The notes beneath the pieces are model-generated. The model searched no databases and was not told the origin of the DNA. It worked only from the letters and a program-made list of their open reading frames with translations. A stretch of 64,000 nucleotides of DNA from Pararhizobium capsulatum DSM 1112 (GTDB lineage Bacteria; Pseudomonadota; Alphaproteobacteria; Rhizobiales; Rhizobiaceae): the NCBI RefSeq assembly GCF_030814475.1, contig NZ_JAUSVF010000002.1, positions 930,001 through 994,000 on the forward strand. The letters run 5' to 3'. Position numbers and translations under genes: made by a program. Below are positions 1-8,277 of this stretch, piece after piece (within the stretch, counting starts at the first letter, position 1; every line of letters begins with the position of its first letter).

Positions 1-1001
1 TTCGGCTGGCCTGTCAATGAAAACGGCCCCATGCCCTGCCGGCCGATACGGCCCGTTGCCAGGTGACAGTTGATGATGGCATTGACCTTGTCGGTGCCGG
101 ACGACGACTGGTTGACGCCCTGGCTGTAGCAGGTGACGACCTTTTCGGTGCGCTCGAACAGGCTGAAGAACTGGCGAATTTCTCTGGCGCCAAGCCCTGT
201 GCGTTCCATCAATTCGGGAAAGCGCATGGCGCTTGCGACCGCAAAGGCCTCGGAAAAGCCGTTGGTGTGGGCGGCAAGATAGTTTTCGTCAATGGCACTT
301 GTCTTGGCGAGGTGGGCGAGCAGGCCGTTGAACAGCGCGATATCGCCATCGGGGCGGATCGCCAGATGCAGGTCGGCAATATCGGCGGTCATGGTTCGGC
401 GCGGATCGATCACCACTACCTTCAAGCCCGGTCGTGCCGCCTTGGCGGCCGCGAGCCGCTGGTAGATGACGGGGTGGCACCAGGCGAGGTTCGAGCCCGT
501 AAGGATCACCAGATCGGCGAGTTCCAGGTCCTCGTAGCAGCCCGGCACCGTATCCGAACCGAAGGCCCGCCGGTGGCCGGCGACCGAAGAGGACATGCAA
601 AGCCTTGAATTCGTGTCGATATTGGCCGAACCGATGTAGCCCTTCATCAGCTTGTTGGCGACGTAGTAGTCCTCTGTCAGAAGCTGGCCGGAAACGTAGA
701 AGGCGACCGAATCCGGCCCATGTTCGGCAATCGCGGCGGAGAAGCGCTCGGCCACCAGATCGAGAGCTTCGCCCCACGCAGCGGCCTTGCCGCGAATTTC
801 CGGCTCAAGCAGGCGTCCGTCGAGATCTAGGGTCTCGGCCAGCGCCGATCCCTTGGAGCAAACGCGGCCGAAATTGGCGGGGTGATCGGGATCACCCTTG
901 ACAGAAACCTTGCCATCCTCGTCCACGCGGGCGATCACCCCGCAGCCGACACCGCAATAGGGACAGGTGGTTTTCGTTTCAGGCGCCATGTTCGTTCCCA
1001 T
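1..1001 (-). CDS. nasA: Assimilatory nitrate reductase catalytic subunit, 5' part
   Basis: Molybdopterin oxidoreductase that reduces nitrate to nitrite in the cytoplasm. The gene runs off the left edge, so only about the first 333 residues are present. The N-terminus carries the [4Fe-4S] motif CPYCGVGC (residues 13-20), with the fourth cysteine in RVCSKG near residue 47. Family blocks follow, such as NIDTNSRLCMSS, GSNLAWCHPV and VVVIDPRRT, typical of Nas/Nap-type enzymes. The start at 1001 is chosen because GGAG lies 8-9 bases upstream; an in-frame ATG at 989 is the alternative. It begins 3 bases after the nirD stop, so it is the last visible gene of the transporter-nirB-nirD-nasA operon. The family assignment is secure. 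The assimilatory role is inferred from the neighbours. Confidence 0.95.
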   Translation of the reverse strand, partial: MGTNMAPETKTTCPYCGVGCGVIARVDEDGKVSVKGDPDHPANFGRVCSKGSALAETLDLDGRLLEPEIRGKAAAWGEALDLVAERFSAAIAEHGPDSVAFYVSGQLLTEDYYVANKLMKGYIGSANIDTNSRLCMSSSVAGHRRAFGSDTVPGCYEDLELADLVILTGSNLAWCHPVIYQRLAAAKAARPGLKVVVIDPRRTMTADIADLHLAIRPDGDIALFNGLLAHLAKTSAIDENYLAAHTNGFSEAFAVASAMRFPELMERTGLGAREIRQFFSLFERTEKVVTCYSQGVNQSSSGTDKVNAIINCHLATGRIGRQGMGPFSLTGQP

Positions 1002-1004
1002 GAC

Positions 1005-1334
1005 CTACTCCGCCGCCATCATCAGGCTTTCCAGCGCGATCGAGAGTTCGCCGTCTTCGTTGCGCACGGGAATGGTTCGAACCACCCCTTCATCCGCGCC
1101 CAGTGCGTTGCCGGTCTCCAGCGAAATCACCCAGTTGTGCAGCGGACACGTCACGGCCTTGCCGTGAACGATGCCTTGCGTCAGCGGTCCGCCCTTGTGC
1201 GGGCAATGATCCTCGATGGCGAAAACCTCGTTTTCGCCTGTGCGGAAGACACCGATCTTGCCTTGGGGTGTCTTGACACAACGCGCGCCCCGGAGCGGAA
1301 TGTCGTCGATGTTGCCGATGGCATACCAGTTCAT
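1005..1334 (-). CDS. nirD: Nitrite reductase small subunit (Rieske-like)
   Basis: Small subunit (109 aa) of NADH-dependent assimilatory nitrite reductase, the partner of NirB. The protein is a single Rieske-fold domain. The start at 1334 (MNWYAIGNIDD) is preceded by GGAAAGGAAAG; the open frame extends further upstream but would run into nirB. Rieske ligand motifs are intact: C-P-H in DHCPHKGG (about residues 44-50) and C-P-L-H in TCPLHNW (about residues 63-69). Many enterobacterial NirD proteins have lost these ligands, so this copy may bind a [2Fe-2S] cluster. It lies 20 bases downstream of nirB and 3 bases before nasA, and is clearly co-transcribed with both. Confidence 0.95.
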   Translation of the reverse strand: MNWYAIGNIDDIPLRGARCVKTPQGKIGVFRTGENEVFAIEDHCPHKGGPLTQGIVHGKAVTCPLHNWVISLETGNALGADEGVVRTIPVRNEDGELSIALESLMMAAE

Positions 1335-1354
1335 GTTTCTTTCCTTTCCGGAGA

Positions 1355-3805
1355 TCACTCGGCAGCCTGACTGAAACCGACGGACGCCATCGGTCTGAAC
1401 TCGTGTTTGTCCTTGCCGGAGACGCGTTCCGACCACGGATCGACCTGAGCGAATTGCTGGCTGAAGACGAAACGCTCGTAATAGGCCTTGCGCTTTTCGG
1501 TATCGTCGATGATCTGACGGCGGATTTCCTCAAGGCCGATGCGCTTGGCCCATTTGTAGATGCGCTCCAGATAGCGGGCCTGCTCGCGATACATCTGCGT
1601 CAGCGCCACGATATGCTCCAGCGCTTCGTCCTCGGTCTTCACGAGCCCTAGAACCTCGGTTCCCTTGATGTCGAGGCCGGCGGCACCAGCGAAATGGATT
1701 TCGAAGCCTGAATCGACGCAGATCACACCGATATCCTTGCAAGTCGCCTCCGCGCAGTTTCGCGGACAGCCGGAAACCGCCATCTTCAGCTTGGCCGGTG
1801 TCCACGAGCCCCACATGAACTTTTCGATGCGGATGCCGAGACCGGTCGAATCCTGCGTGCCGAAGCGACACCAATCGGAGCCGACGCAGGTTTTGACCGT
1901 GCGAAGGCCCTTGGCGTAGGCCTGACCGGAGATGAAGCCGGCCTTGCCGAGATCGGCCCAGACGGCGGGCAGGTCTTCCTTTTCGATGCCGAGCAGGTCG
2001 ATGCGTTGGCCGCCTGTCACCTTCACCAAGGGGATATCGAACTTATCAACGACATCGGCGATGGCGCGCAGCTCACCCGCATTCGTGACGCCGCCCCACA
2101 TGCGCGGCACGACCGAATAGGTACCATCCTTCTGGATGTTGGCGTGGACGCGCTCGTTGATGAAACGCGACTGATAGTCGTCGGCATATTCATCCGGCCA
2201 GTCGCAGACGAGGTAATAGTTCAACGCCGGGCGGCACTTGGCGCAACCGCATGAGGTCTTCCATTCCAGGTCCTGCATCACCGCGGGGATGGTCTTCAAA
2301 CCCTTCGCCTTGATCAGCCGGCGCACGTCGTCGTGGCCAAACTCCGTGCAGCCGCACATCGGCTGGACGGCAGCAGGGTTGTAGCTATCACCGAGGGTGA
2401 TCGTCATCAGCTTCTCGACCAGCCCCGTGCAGGAGCCGCAGGAAGCGGATGCCTTGGTGTGAGACCGCACGTCGTCGAGCGAACTCAGCCCCTTTGATGT
2501 GATCGTAGAGACGATTCTGCCCTTGCAGACGCCGTTGCAGCCGCAGATTTCCGCGTCATCCGGCAAGGCTGCAACGGCCGCCATAGGGTCCAGCGGAGAC
2601 CCTCCCTGATAGGCCTGACCGAAGATCAGCGTTTCGCGCATCTGTGAGATGTCAGTCGCCTTCTTCTTCAGGTCGTTGAACCAGGCGCCATCGGCGGTTT
2701 CGCCGTAGAGCACCGTGCCGATGATGCGGTTTTCCTTCAACACCACCCGCTTGTAGACGCCGGCCGAGGCATCGCGCAGCACAATCTCCTCGCGGTCGTC
2801 GCCATCAGCGAAATCACCGAGCGAGAACAGTTCGATACCCGTGACCTTGAGTTTGGTCGGCGTGTCGGAATGGACGAAGGCCGGCAAACGGTCGCCGGCA
2901 AGATGGGAAGCGGCAATGCGGGCCATCTCGTAGAGCGGCGCGACGAGGCCATAGACCATACCGCCGACCTCGGCGCATTCGCCAAGTGCCATGATGTTGC
3001 CGTCGGAGGTCAGCATGCCGTCATCGACGACGATACCTCTGTTAACGGCAAGACCGGCGTCCCTGGCAAGCCCGACGCTCGGGCGGATACCGACGGCCAT
3101 GACGACCAGCGTTGCCGGAATGATGCGGCCATCGTCAAGCTCGATGCCCTCGACCTTGCCATTGCCGATGATTGCCTTGGTGTTGGCCTTGCAGAGGATC
3201 TTGATGCCGCGCCCTTCCAGCTCCTTCTGCAGGAGATAGCCGGCAGCAGGATCAAGCTGGCGGTCCATCAGGGTCGGCATGACATGCAGGACGGTCACAT
3301 CCATGCCACGACCGGCAAGCCCGGCCGCGGCCTCGAGGCCAAGCAGGCCGCCACCGATGACGACGGCCTTCTCGCGCGATTGCGCCGCAAGCAGCATGGC
3401 CTGCACGTCATCGAGATCGCGGTAGGTGATGACGCCGCGCATGTCGTTGCCCGGAACGGGAATGATGAAGGGCACGGAGCCGGTGGCGATCACCAGCTTG
3501 TCGTAGCTTTCGGTCACGCCATGATCGGAGGTCACGGTCTTGGCGGCACGGTCTATCGCGACGATACGGTGGCCCTTGTAGAGCGTGATGCCGTGCTTGA
3601 TGTACCAGCCGTCGCCATGGATGATGATTTCCTCGTATTCCTTCTCGCCGGAGAGAACCGGCGAGAGCATGATGCGGTCGTAATTGACGCGCGGCTCGGC
3701 GTTGAAAATCGTGACCTGATACTGCTCCGGCGCCTTTTCGAACAGGTGCTCCAGCATTCGCCCCGGCGCCATGCCATTGCCGATAATGACGAGTTTCTCT
3801 GTCAT
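1355..3805 (-). CDS. nirB: Nitrite reductase [NAD(P)H] large subunit
   Basis: Reduces nitrite to ammonium with NAD(P)H in the cytoplasm. The 816 residues match the usual NirB length. Residues 1-330 are an FAD/NAD disulfide-reductase-type domain, beginning with the dinucleotide-binding strand KLVIIGNGMAPGR. Two BFD-like [2Fe-2S] modules follow, with CGCNGVC near residue 420 and CGCTEFG near 484, each with a later Cys pair. The C-terminal half is the sulfite/nitrite reductase repeat. It has siroheme-[4Fe-4S] cysteines in TCVGSDWCRFG (about 640) and GCPRNCAEA (about 680). It follows the transporter by 17 bases and precedes nirD by 20, in one operon controlled from the leader at 5.1-5.3 kb. Confidence 0.97.
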   Translation of the reverse strand: MTEKLVIIGNGMAPGRMLEHLFEKAPEQYQVTIFNAEPRVNYDRIMLSPVLSGEKEYEEIIIHGDGWYIKHGITLYKGHRIVAIDRAAKTVTSDHGVTESYDKLVIATGSVPFIIPVPGNDMRGVITYRDLDDVQAMLLAAQSREKAVVIGGGLLGLEAAAGLAGRGMDVTVLHVMPTLMDRQLDPAAGYLLQKELEGRGIKILCKANTKAIIGNGKVEGIELDDGRIIPATLVVMAVGIRPSVGLARDAGLAVNRGIVVDDGMLTSDGNIMALGECAEVGGMVYGLVAPLYEMARIAASHLAGDRLPAFVHSDTPTKLKVTGIELFSLGDFADGDDREEIVLRDASAGVYKRVVLKENRIIGTVLYGETADGAWFNDLKKKATDISQMRETLIFGQAYQGGSPLDPMAAVAALPDDAEICGCNGVCKGRIVSTITSKGLSSLDDVRSHTKASASCGSCTGLVEKLMTITLGDSYNPAAVQPMCGCTEFGHDDVRRLIKAKGLKTIPAVMQDLEWKTSCGCAKCRPALNYYLVCDWPDEYADDYQSRFINERVHANIQKDGTYSVVPRMWGGVTNAGELRAIADVVDKFDIPLVKVTGGQRIDLLGIEKEDLPAVWADLGKAGFISGQAYAKGLRTVKTCVGSDWCRFGTQDSTGLGIRIEKFMWGSWTPAKLKMAVSGCPRNCAEATCKDIGVICVDSGFEIHFAGAAGLDIKGTEVLGLVKTEDEALEHIVALTQMYREQARYLERIYKWAKRIGLEEIRRQIIDDTEKRKAYYERFVFSQQFAQVDPWSERVSGKDKHEFRPMASVGFSQAAE

Positions 3806-3822
3806 GGATCGTCCTTTTCGTT

Positions 3823-5076
3823 TCAGGCAGCGACAGCGGAGACGGAAAGCGCATTGCGCTCCATTCTCCGGATCGACAGGTGCATCCAGATCATCGACCC
3901 GGCGACGACGGCGAAGAGAAGAAGGAAGCAGCTCGACCAGAGACCGGTGAGATCCTTTAGCAACCCGAAGGCGATGGGCAGGATGAAGCCGCCGAGACCG
4001 CCGACCATGCCGACGATACCGCCAACAGCGCCGACGCTATCGGGATAATAGGCCGGAATGTGCTTGTAGACGGCAGCCTTGCCGAGGCTCATGAAGAAGC
4101 CGAGCACGAAGATCACCACGATGAAGACGGCCGGTGTAATGCCGAATGCTACTCCGCTCGTTGCGGCGGGCAGCGAAAGGATGAGCGTGGCGAGACCCGA
4201 GACACCGAGCACCCAATACATCACGCTGCGCGCGCCCTTGCGGTCGGACAGAACACCGCCAAAGGCCCGAAAGATGCTGCCGGGGATCGAATAGGCGGCC
4301 GCGATCATGCCGGCATGGGCGATATCGAAGCCGTAGACACCGACGAGATAACGCGGCAGCCAGAGCGACAGGGCGACGAAGCCACCGAAGGCAAAGAAAT
4401 AGTAGAGCGAGAAACGCCAGACCTGGACGTTCTTCAGCGGTGCGAATTCCTGTGCGAGACTGCGTGGGGCAGCGCGACGTTCGCGCCGGGCGCGAAACGA
4501 TGGATCGTCGGTCGTCGTGAACCAGAAGACGATCGCCGTGACGACCAGGGCAACAGCCCAGATCTGCGCAACGGCCTGCCATCCCCAAGCCAGCAGCACG
4601 AAGGGGGCTGCAAACTTGGTCACTGCCGCTCCGACATTGCCGGCGCCAAAGATGCCAAGCGCCGTGCCCTGCTTCTGCGATGGAAAGAACGGCGAAATAT
4701 ACGCAACTCCGACCGCGAAGGAACCGCCGGCCAGACCAACGCCGAGACCGGCAAGCAGCATCTGCGGAAACGTGGTCGCATAGGACAGCAGGAAGGTTGC
4801 CAGCGCTGCGGCAAGCATGGTTGCGACATAGAGGAGACGGCCGCCGTAACGGCTGGTCCAGATACCGAGCACGATGCGAACAATAGAGCCCGACAGGATC
4901 GGCGTGCCGATCAGCAGGCCGAATTCGGCTTCGCTTAAGGCCAGATCCTGCTTGATACGGACGCCGATGATGGCGAAGATGGTCCAGACGGCGAAACAGA
5001 CGGTGAAAGCGAATGTGGACATCCACAGAGCTTTGGCTGGCTCACCGGCAGACAGGGTTTTCGTGTTCTCAGACAT
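3823..5076 (-). CDS. Nitrate/nitrite transporter, MFS (NarK/NasA type)
   Basis: Inner-membrane major facilitator of 417 residues for uptake of nitrate (and possibly export of nitrite). About 12 hydrophobic segments are visible. The nitrate/nitrite porter signature glycines are seen in FAVGVAYISPFFP and in the second half at GGIVGMVGGLGGFILP. The start at 5076 (MSENTK) is chosen because GGAGAAG lies just upstream; an ATG at 5097 in the same frame lacks a comparable ribosome site. It is the first gene after the leader that carries the terminator and antiterminator, so its expression should depend on NasT. Assignment to the NarK family is confident; the direction of transport cannot be read from sequence. 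Confidence 0.92.
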   Translation of the reverse strand: MSENTKTLSAGEPAKALWMSTFAFTVCFAVWTIFAIIGVRIKQDLALSEAEFGLLIGTPILSGSIVRIVLGIWTSRYGGRLLYVATMLAAALATFLLSYATTFPQMLLAGLGVGLAGGSFAVGVAYISPFFPSQKQGTALGIFGAGNVGAAVTKFAAPFVLLAWGWQAVAQIWAVALVVTAIVFWFTTTDDPSFRARRERRAAPRSLAQEFAPLKNVQVWRFSLYYFFAFGGFVALSLWLPRYLVGVYGFDIAHAGMIAAAYSIPGSIFRAFGGVLSDRKGARSVMYWVLGVSGLATLILSLPAATSGVAFGITPAVFIVVIFVLGFFMSLGKAAVYKHIPAYYPDSVGAVGGIVGMVGGLGGFILPIAFGLLKDLTGLWSSCFLLLFAVVAGSMIWMHLSIRRMERNALSVSAVAA

Positions 5077-5120
5077 GGCTTCTCCGAGGCCCGACAAGGT
5101 CGTGCCGATCCGATGTTTGG

Positions 5121-5193
5121 GTTGAAAAACAAAAAAGCCGCTGGCCAGGTCGCGCCAACACTTTACGTGTGCACATATCCTGATCAGCGGCTT
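5121..5193 (-). terminator. Leader attenuator upstream of the nitrate operon
   Basis: Read on the minus strand, the arms AAGCCGCTG-AT-CAGG (5193-5179) and CCTG-GC-CAGCGGCTT (5149-5135) form a long GC-rich stem. TTTTTTGTTTTT follows at 5136-5125. This is an intrinsic terminator lying between the promoter and the first coding gene, roughly 50 bases downstream of the predicted transcription start. Its upstream arm overlaps a hexaloop hairpin of the ANTAR type, so terminator and antiterminator should exclude each other. Confidence 0.9.
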
Positions 5194-5220
5194 TGCTGGA
5201 GACGCCCTTCGTTGGACGTC
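5185..5220 (-). promoter_or_regulatory. Two-hexaloop ANTAR antiterminator RNA (NasT target)
   Basis: On the minus-strand transcript, hairpin P1 (5220-5201) has arms GACGTCC and GGGCGTC around the hexaloop AACGAA. Hairpin P2 (5198-5185) has arms CAGC and GCTG around the hexaloop AAAGCC. Both loops have A at position 1 and G at position 4, which is the signature known for RNAs bound by ANTAR proteins. P2 uses bases that form the 5' arm of the terminator at 5193-5135. The ANTAR protein NasT is encoded directly upstream. Binding would therefore free transcription into the transporter-nirBD-nasA operon. Confidence 0.9.
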
Positions 5221-5252
5221 GAATTCGTGACCCGAAGGCCTGAAAATATCAA

Positions 5253-5269
5253 AGCAAGATGCGTGCCAA
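5253..5269 (-). promoter_or_regulatory. Sigma-54 (-24/-12) promoter of the nitrate operon
   Basis: The minus strand reads TTGGCACGCATCTTGCT, an exact fit to the RpoN consensus TGGCACG-N4-TTGCW with the invariant GG and GC pairs. The predicted start is near 5242, so the transcript would begin just before the ANTAR hairpins. This puts nitrate assimilation under nitrogen-status control (NtrC with RpoN) and under NasT antitermination. Confidence 0.92.
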
Positions 5270-5342
5270 CTTTGCTGGATTATTAGTTTTCAAAGACTTG
5301 GCGGGGAACGGCCGAATTCTCCAACGAAAACTAGCTCCCGCA

Positions 5343-5381
5343 TGTGCACAGGAGGCGTCAAATTTTGTGCAGTGCGCACAA
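5343..5381. promoter_or_regulatory. Palindromes in the enhancer position (NtrC-like candidates)
   Basis: Two dyads lie about 77-115 bases upstream of the sigma-54 promoter: TTGTGC-N5-GCACAA (5365-5381) and TGTGCACA (5343-5350). The GTGC/GCAC half-sites resemble the NtrC consensus with GCAC half-sites, and the distance suits an enhancer. Which protein binds is an inference. The sites lie in the short gap between nasS and the promoter. Confidence 0.6.
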
Positions 5382-5388
5382 ATTAGGC

Positions 5389-6606
5389 TCAATGCGGATG
5401 GCGTTGCGCGGCGATATACGCGTCGATGGCATCCGGATCGAAAAGGCCGCCATCGAAGAAGCCGTCAGGCCCGAGGCTCAGGGCACCGGATGAACCGACC
5501 GGAGTTTCAACGGTGAGCGCGCCTTCCACCTTGGCGCTTGCAGAGGGCATGGCCACGCCGCGGGATTTCAGCGCGGCCCGGTAAAGATCCGGCCGATAGG
5601 TTTCGGCCGCGATCTGCTGATGGGAGGCACTGTGTTCGATCTGCCCCCAACGCACCATCTGGGTGTAAAACCAGAGAGCATGGCTCTTCCAGGGAAACGT
5701 TGCGGCCTTGGCATGGGGAACGAAGAAATCCTTCACGGAGCGGATCGCGCCACCACCAATCGGCAAGGCCCCGCTCAAGGCGGGCAGCAGTAGCTCCACA
5801 TCGCGCCCGACATAGGCCGGCCTCGCCAGCAGCTCTGCCAGTTCCTGATGATTTTCCGGCCGCGCACACCAACGCGATGCTTCCTCAAGCGCGACAATCA
5901 ATCCCGAGAGGGCTTCCGGGTGGTTCTCGGCCCAGCGGGCGTTGACGCCGAGCACCTTTTCCGGGCTCGACTTCCAGATGGCAGCCTTGACCGTGGCGAG
6001 ATGCGCGCCGCGCTTGAGCACACCAAAGGAATTCCAGGGCTCGCCTGCGCAATACCCATCGATGATACCCGCTGCCAGAGCATCTCCCATGTCTGGCGGC
6101 GGCAGAACGAAAATTTCGATTTCTCGGTCAGGATCGATACCGCTTGCGGCAAGCCAATAGCGAAGCTCGTAGTTGTGCCCCGAATAGGGATGGACGACGC
6201 CGAAGCGAAGTGGATCGGACTGCCTGGTAGCGATGACTTTGCGCAATGCTTCGCCATTGCCGCTGGCGTCGAGATCCGCCGTTGCACCATGCTGCGCCAT
6301 CGATTGCCAGAGTGACCCCGAAACGGTGACCGCGTTGCCGCCCAGCCCTAGCGCCATCGGCACGATCATCGTTGGAGCCGGTGCGCTGAGGCCGAGATTG
6401 CAGGCGATCGGCATCGGCGCCAGGATATGGGCAGCATCGAAATGACTGACTGCTAGCCGGTCGCGGATAGACGCCCACGAGCGCTCCCGCACCAGGGAAA
6501 GGTCGATCGCGTTTTCCTCTGCAAAGCCTTTTTCCTTGGCGACGACCAGAAGTGCGCTGTCGAGCAGCGGCACGAAACCGGCAGTGATTTCGTATCTGGA
6601 CGTCAT
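5389..6606 (-). CDS. nasS: Nitrate-sensing regulator NasS (NrtA-like, cytoplasmic)
   Basis: Periplasmic-binding-protein-like sensor of the NrtA/NasS family (405 aa). It lacks any signal peptide: the N-terminus MTSRYEITAGFVPLLDSALL starts directly at the first strand of the fold. In the known system NasS holds NasT inactive until nitrate or nitrite binds. Family blocks include AHILAPMPIACNLG, GVVHPYSGHNYELRYWL and CAGEPWNSFGV. Its ATG overlaps the nasT stop (ATGA), indicating translational coupling and matched amounts of sensor and antiterminator. The gene ends just before the enhancer-like palindromes of the nitrate operon. NrtA of the ABC transporter is the only real alternative, but the missing signal peptide and coupling to nasT argue against it. 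Confidence 0.93.
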   Translation of the reverse strand: MTSRYEITAGFVPLLDSALLVVAKEKGFAEENAIDLSLVRERSWASIRDRLAVSHFDAAHILAPMPIACNLGLSAPAPTMIVPMALGLGGNAVTVSGSLWQSMAQHGATADLDASGNGEALRKVIATRQSDPLRFGVVHPYSGHNYELRYWLAASGIDPDREIEIFVLPPPDMGDALAAGIIDGYCAGEPWNSFGVLKRGAHLATVKAAIWKSSPEKVLGVNARWAENHPEALSGLIVALEEASRWCARPENHQELAELLARPAYVGRDVELLLPALSGALPIGGGAIRSVKDFFVPHAKAATFPWKSHALWFYTQMVRWGQIEHSASHQQIAAETYRPDLYRAALKSRGVAMPSASAKVEGALTVETPVGSSGALSLGPDGFFDGGLFDPDAIDAYIAAQRHPH

Positions 6607-7205
6607 TCATCAGCTCCCGGATCGAGCATGCTTGCGGCGGTGATAAGGCTTTGGGCAATCTCGACGATCTTGCGGTTCTGGTTCATCGCCGTCTTGCGCA
6701 AAAGTGCGTAGGCCGCCTCCTCCGACAGCCCACGCGAGCGCATGAGAAGGCCTTTGGCGCGATCGACGATCTTGCGGTTCTCCAGTTCGCCGCGCGTTTC
6801 CTCAAGCTCCCTCGAAAGGCGCGAGAAGGCATTGAAGCGACTGATCGCCATCTTGAGGATCGGTCGCACTCTCTCCTGCTTCAAGCCATCGACGATATAG
6901 GCCGACACCCCTGCATCGACGGCTGCTTCGATGGAGGCTTCATCGGATCTGTCGACAAACATGGCGATTGGGCGTTGCACGGCGCGGGATATCTGGAAGA
7001 AGCTTTCCAGCATGTCCCGATTTGGATTTTCGAGATCGATAACGATGACATCGGGATTGAGTTCGGCAATGCGACGCGCGAGCCCGTGCATATCGTCGAT
7101 TATCGTCACCCGATCATAGCCGCCTTCCCGCAAGCCCTCTTCAATGATGGACGCACGAATGCGGTTTTCATCGATGACCAGAACGTTGAGGCTGCGTGAT
7201 TTCAT
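6603..7205 (-). CDS. nasT: ANTAR-domain antiterminator NasT
   Basis: RNA-binding response-regulator-like protein (200 aa) that lets RNA polymerase read through the leader terminator of the nitrate operon. The N-terminal receiver domain has acidic residues at IDEN and the potential phosphoacceptor Asp57 (VIVIDLEN). The C-terminal ANTAR domain follows a coiled-coil linker (SRELEETRGELENRKIVDR) with the typical AKGLLM-R...EEAAYALLRKTAM pattern. The start at 7205 gives the usual family length; the open frame continues to 7328, but the extra residues are not NasT-like. Upstream up to the insertion sequence (7206-7383) I see no clear promoter. It is coupled to nasS by a 4-base overlap. Confidence 0.94.
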   Translation of the reverse strand: MKSRSLNVLVIDENRIRASIIEEGLREGGYDRVTIIDDMHGLARRIAELNPDVIVIDLENPNRDMLESFFQISRAVQRPIAMFVDRSDEASIEAAVDAGVSAYIVDGLKQERVRPILKMAISRFNAFSRLSRELEETRGELENRKIVDRAKGLLMRSRGLSEEAAYALLRKTAMNQNRKIVEIAQSLITAASMLDPGADE

Positions 7206-7380
7206 GACACCAACAACAGGTTTGCCGCGAAAGCAGCCCGGCGACACAAAACGGCGCCTGGATCGCACATGAGCGAAGCCGATCCGGAAATCAAGTGAAA
7301 AACAGGGTGAGACCGCAGACCCGCACATTTTCGCAACAGGGGGAACTACGATGCGGCAGCCAATCCGCTATGGGCATGAT

Positions 7381-8162
7381 CTAGGTTCTGTTGACAAAGT
7401 AGGGTAGCCAAATCTTTGCGGCAGCCAACGCGAGGAAGGCTTCAAAAGAAGCTCTGGTCTTATCGTATCTGGTGGCGATCCTGCGAAACTGCTTGAGACG
7501 ATTAAACATCCGCTCGATACGATTGCGATCCTTGTATGCTCGGTAGTCACAGGCAGGCGGGTTCTTCCGGTTCGCTTTTGGCGGAATAACGGGACGGATG
7601 CCGCGCATCAAAAGCTCTTCCCGGATAGAGTCGCCGTCATACCCCTTATCTGCCAGGAATAGCCTGGGCTTGTTGACTGGCATGGCCAACAGAGCCGGAA
7701 CGGCATTGTAGTCCGAGGTCTCGCCACCCGTCAGGATAAAGCCAAGAGGGCGTCCCTGACCGTCCGCTCTGGCATGGATTTTTGTCGTAAAGCCGCCGCG
7801 TGATCGACCAAAAGCCTCCTTATGAGTCCCCCTTTAGCGCCCGCTGCCTGCGAATGGCCGCGAACTGTGGTGCTATCGATCATGTGCTGCCAGTCGTCAG
7901 TCAGGCCAAGGCCGACCAATGTTTCCAGAAGGGCATCCCAAACGCCGTGCTCAGCCCATCGCCGGAAACGGACATAGACCGAATTCCATTTGCCGTATCG
8001 CTCGTGCATATCCCGCCAAGGGCATCCGACGCGCAGAACGTGCAGCATCCCATTTAGAAAGCGCCGATTATCATGGGCAGGACGGGATTTTCGTCCGCGC
8101 TCCGCAGGCAAAAGCCCTTCAATAATCCGCCATTCGACATCCGAAAGATCGCCACGAGCCAA
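7381..8162 (-). CDS. IS5/IS427-group transposase, made by -1 frameshift
   Basis: DDE transposase. The first frame (start 8162) reads MARGDLSDVEWRIIEGLLP and carries the first catalytic Asp in MIDSTTVRGH. The second frame has ADKGYD and the catalytic Glu in RIERMF. The zero frame leaves the family sequence after GAKGG. At the slippery run AAAGGGGGA (7835-7827), a -1 shift gives THKEAFGRSRGGFTTKIHA, the expected continuation. The fused product is about 260 residues, full length for the group. The stop codon TAG is formed by flanking target bases 7383-7381, outside the element itself. The element therefore looks functional. Confidence 0.9.
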
Positions 8163-8232
8163 AGCAGCCTCCTAAAAGACAGCGTTGAATCATGCTTCGG
8201 GTGATTTGCAAACCCACTTTGTCAACAGGACC
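7384..8232 (-). mobile_element. IS5-family (IS427-group) insertion sequence, intact
   Basis: The 849-bp element is bounded by 21-bp imperfect terminal inverted repeats (7384-7404 and 8212-8232). They share CTGTTGACAAAGT and differ at three or so positions. Flanks are CTA on the left and TAG on the right, consistent with insertion into CTAG with duplication of TA. It encodes one transposase in two overlapping frames. It sits between nasT and the end of a sugar-binding-protein gene and disrupts no recognisable gene. It lies directly behind the terminator hairpin of that transporter gene. Confidence 0.92.
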
Positions 8233-8238
8233 TAGTCA

Positions 8239-8265
8239 TTCGGAGCGCCCGTTCCACGGACGCTC
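8239..8265 (-). terminator. Hairpin after the sugar-binding-protein gene
   Basis: CGGAGCG and CGCTCCG form a 7-bp stem around a 13-base loop, 13 bases downstream of the stop codon at 8278 on the minus strand. No T-run follows, because the insertion sequence begins 7 bases further on. The element may have replaced the original tail. Confidence 0.6.
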
Positions 8266-8277
8266 CGAACGTGTACG

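Noticed and set aside
2870..4048. Long plus-strand open frame (392 codons) across nirB and the transporter
   Set aside because: It lies antisense to two well-recognised genes and its His/Asp-rich translation is typical of a shadow of high-GC coding sequence.
5231..5242. CC-TTCG-GG tetraloop hairpin at the start of the nitrate leader as the first ANTAR hairpin
   Set aside because: Its loop is not a hexaloop with A1 and G4; the two hairpins at 5185-5220 fit the motif fully, so this one is not needed.
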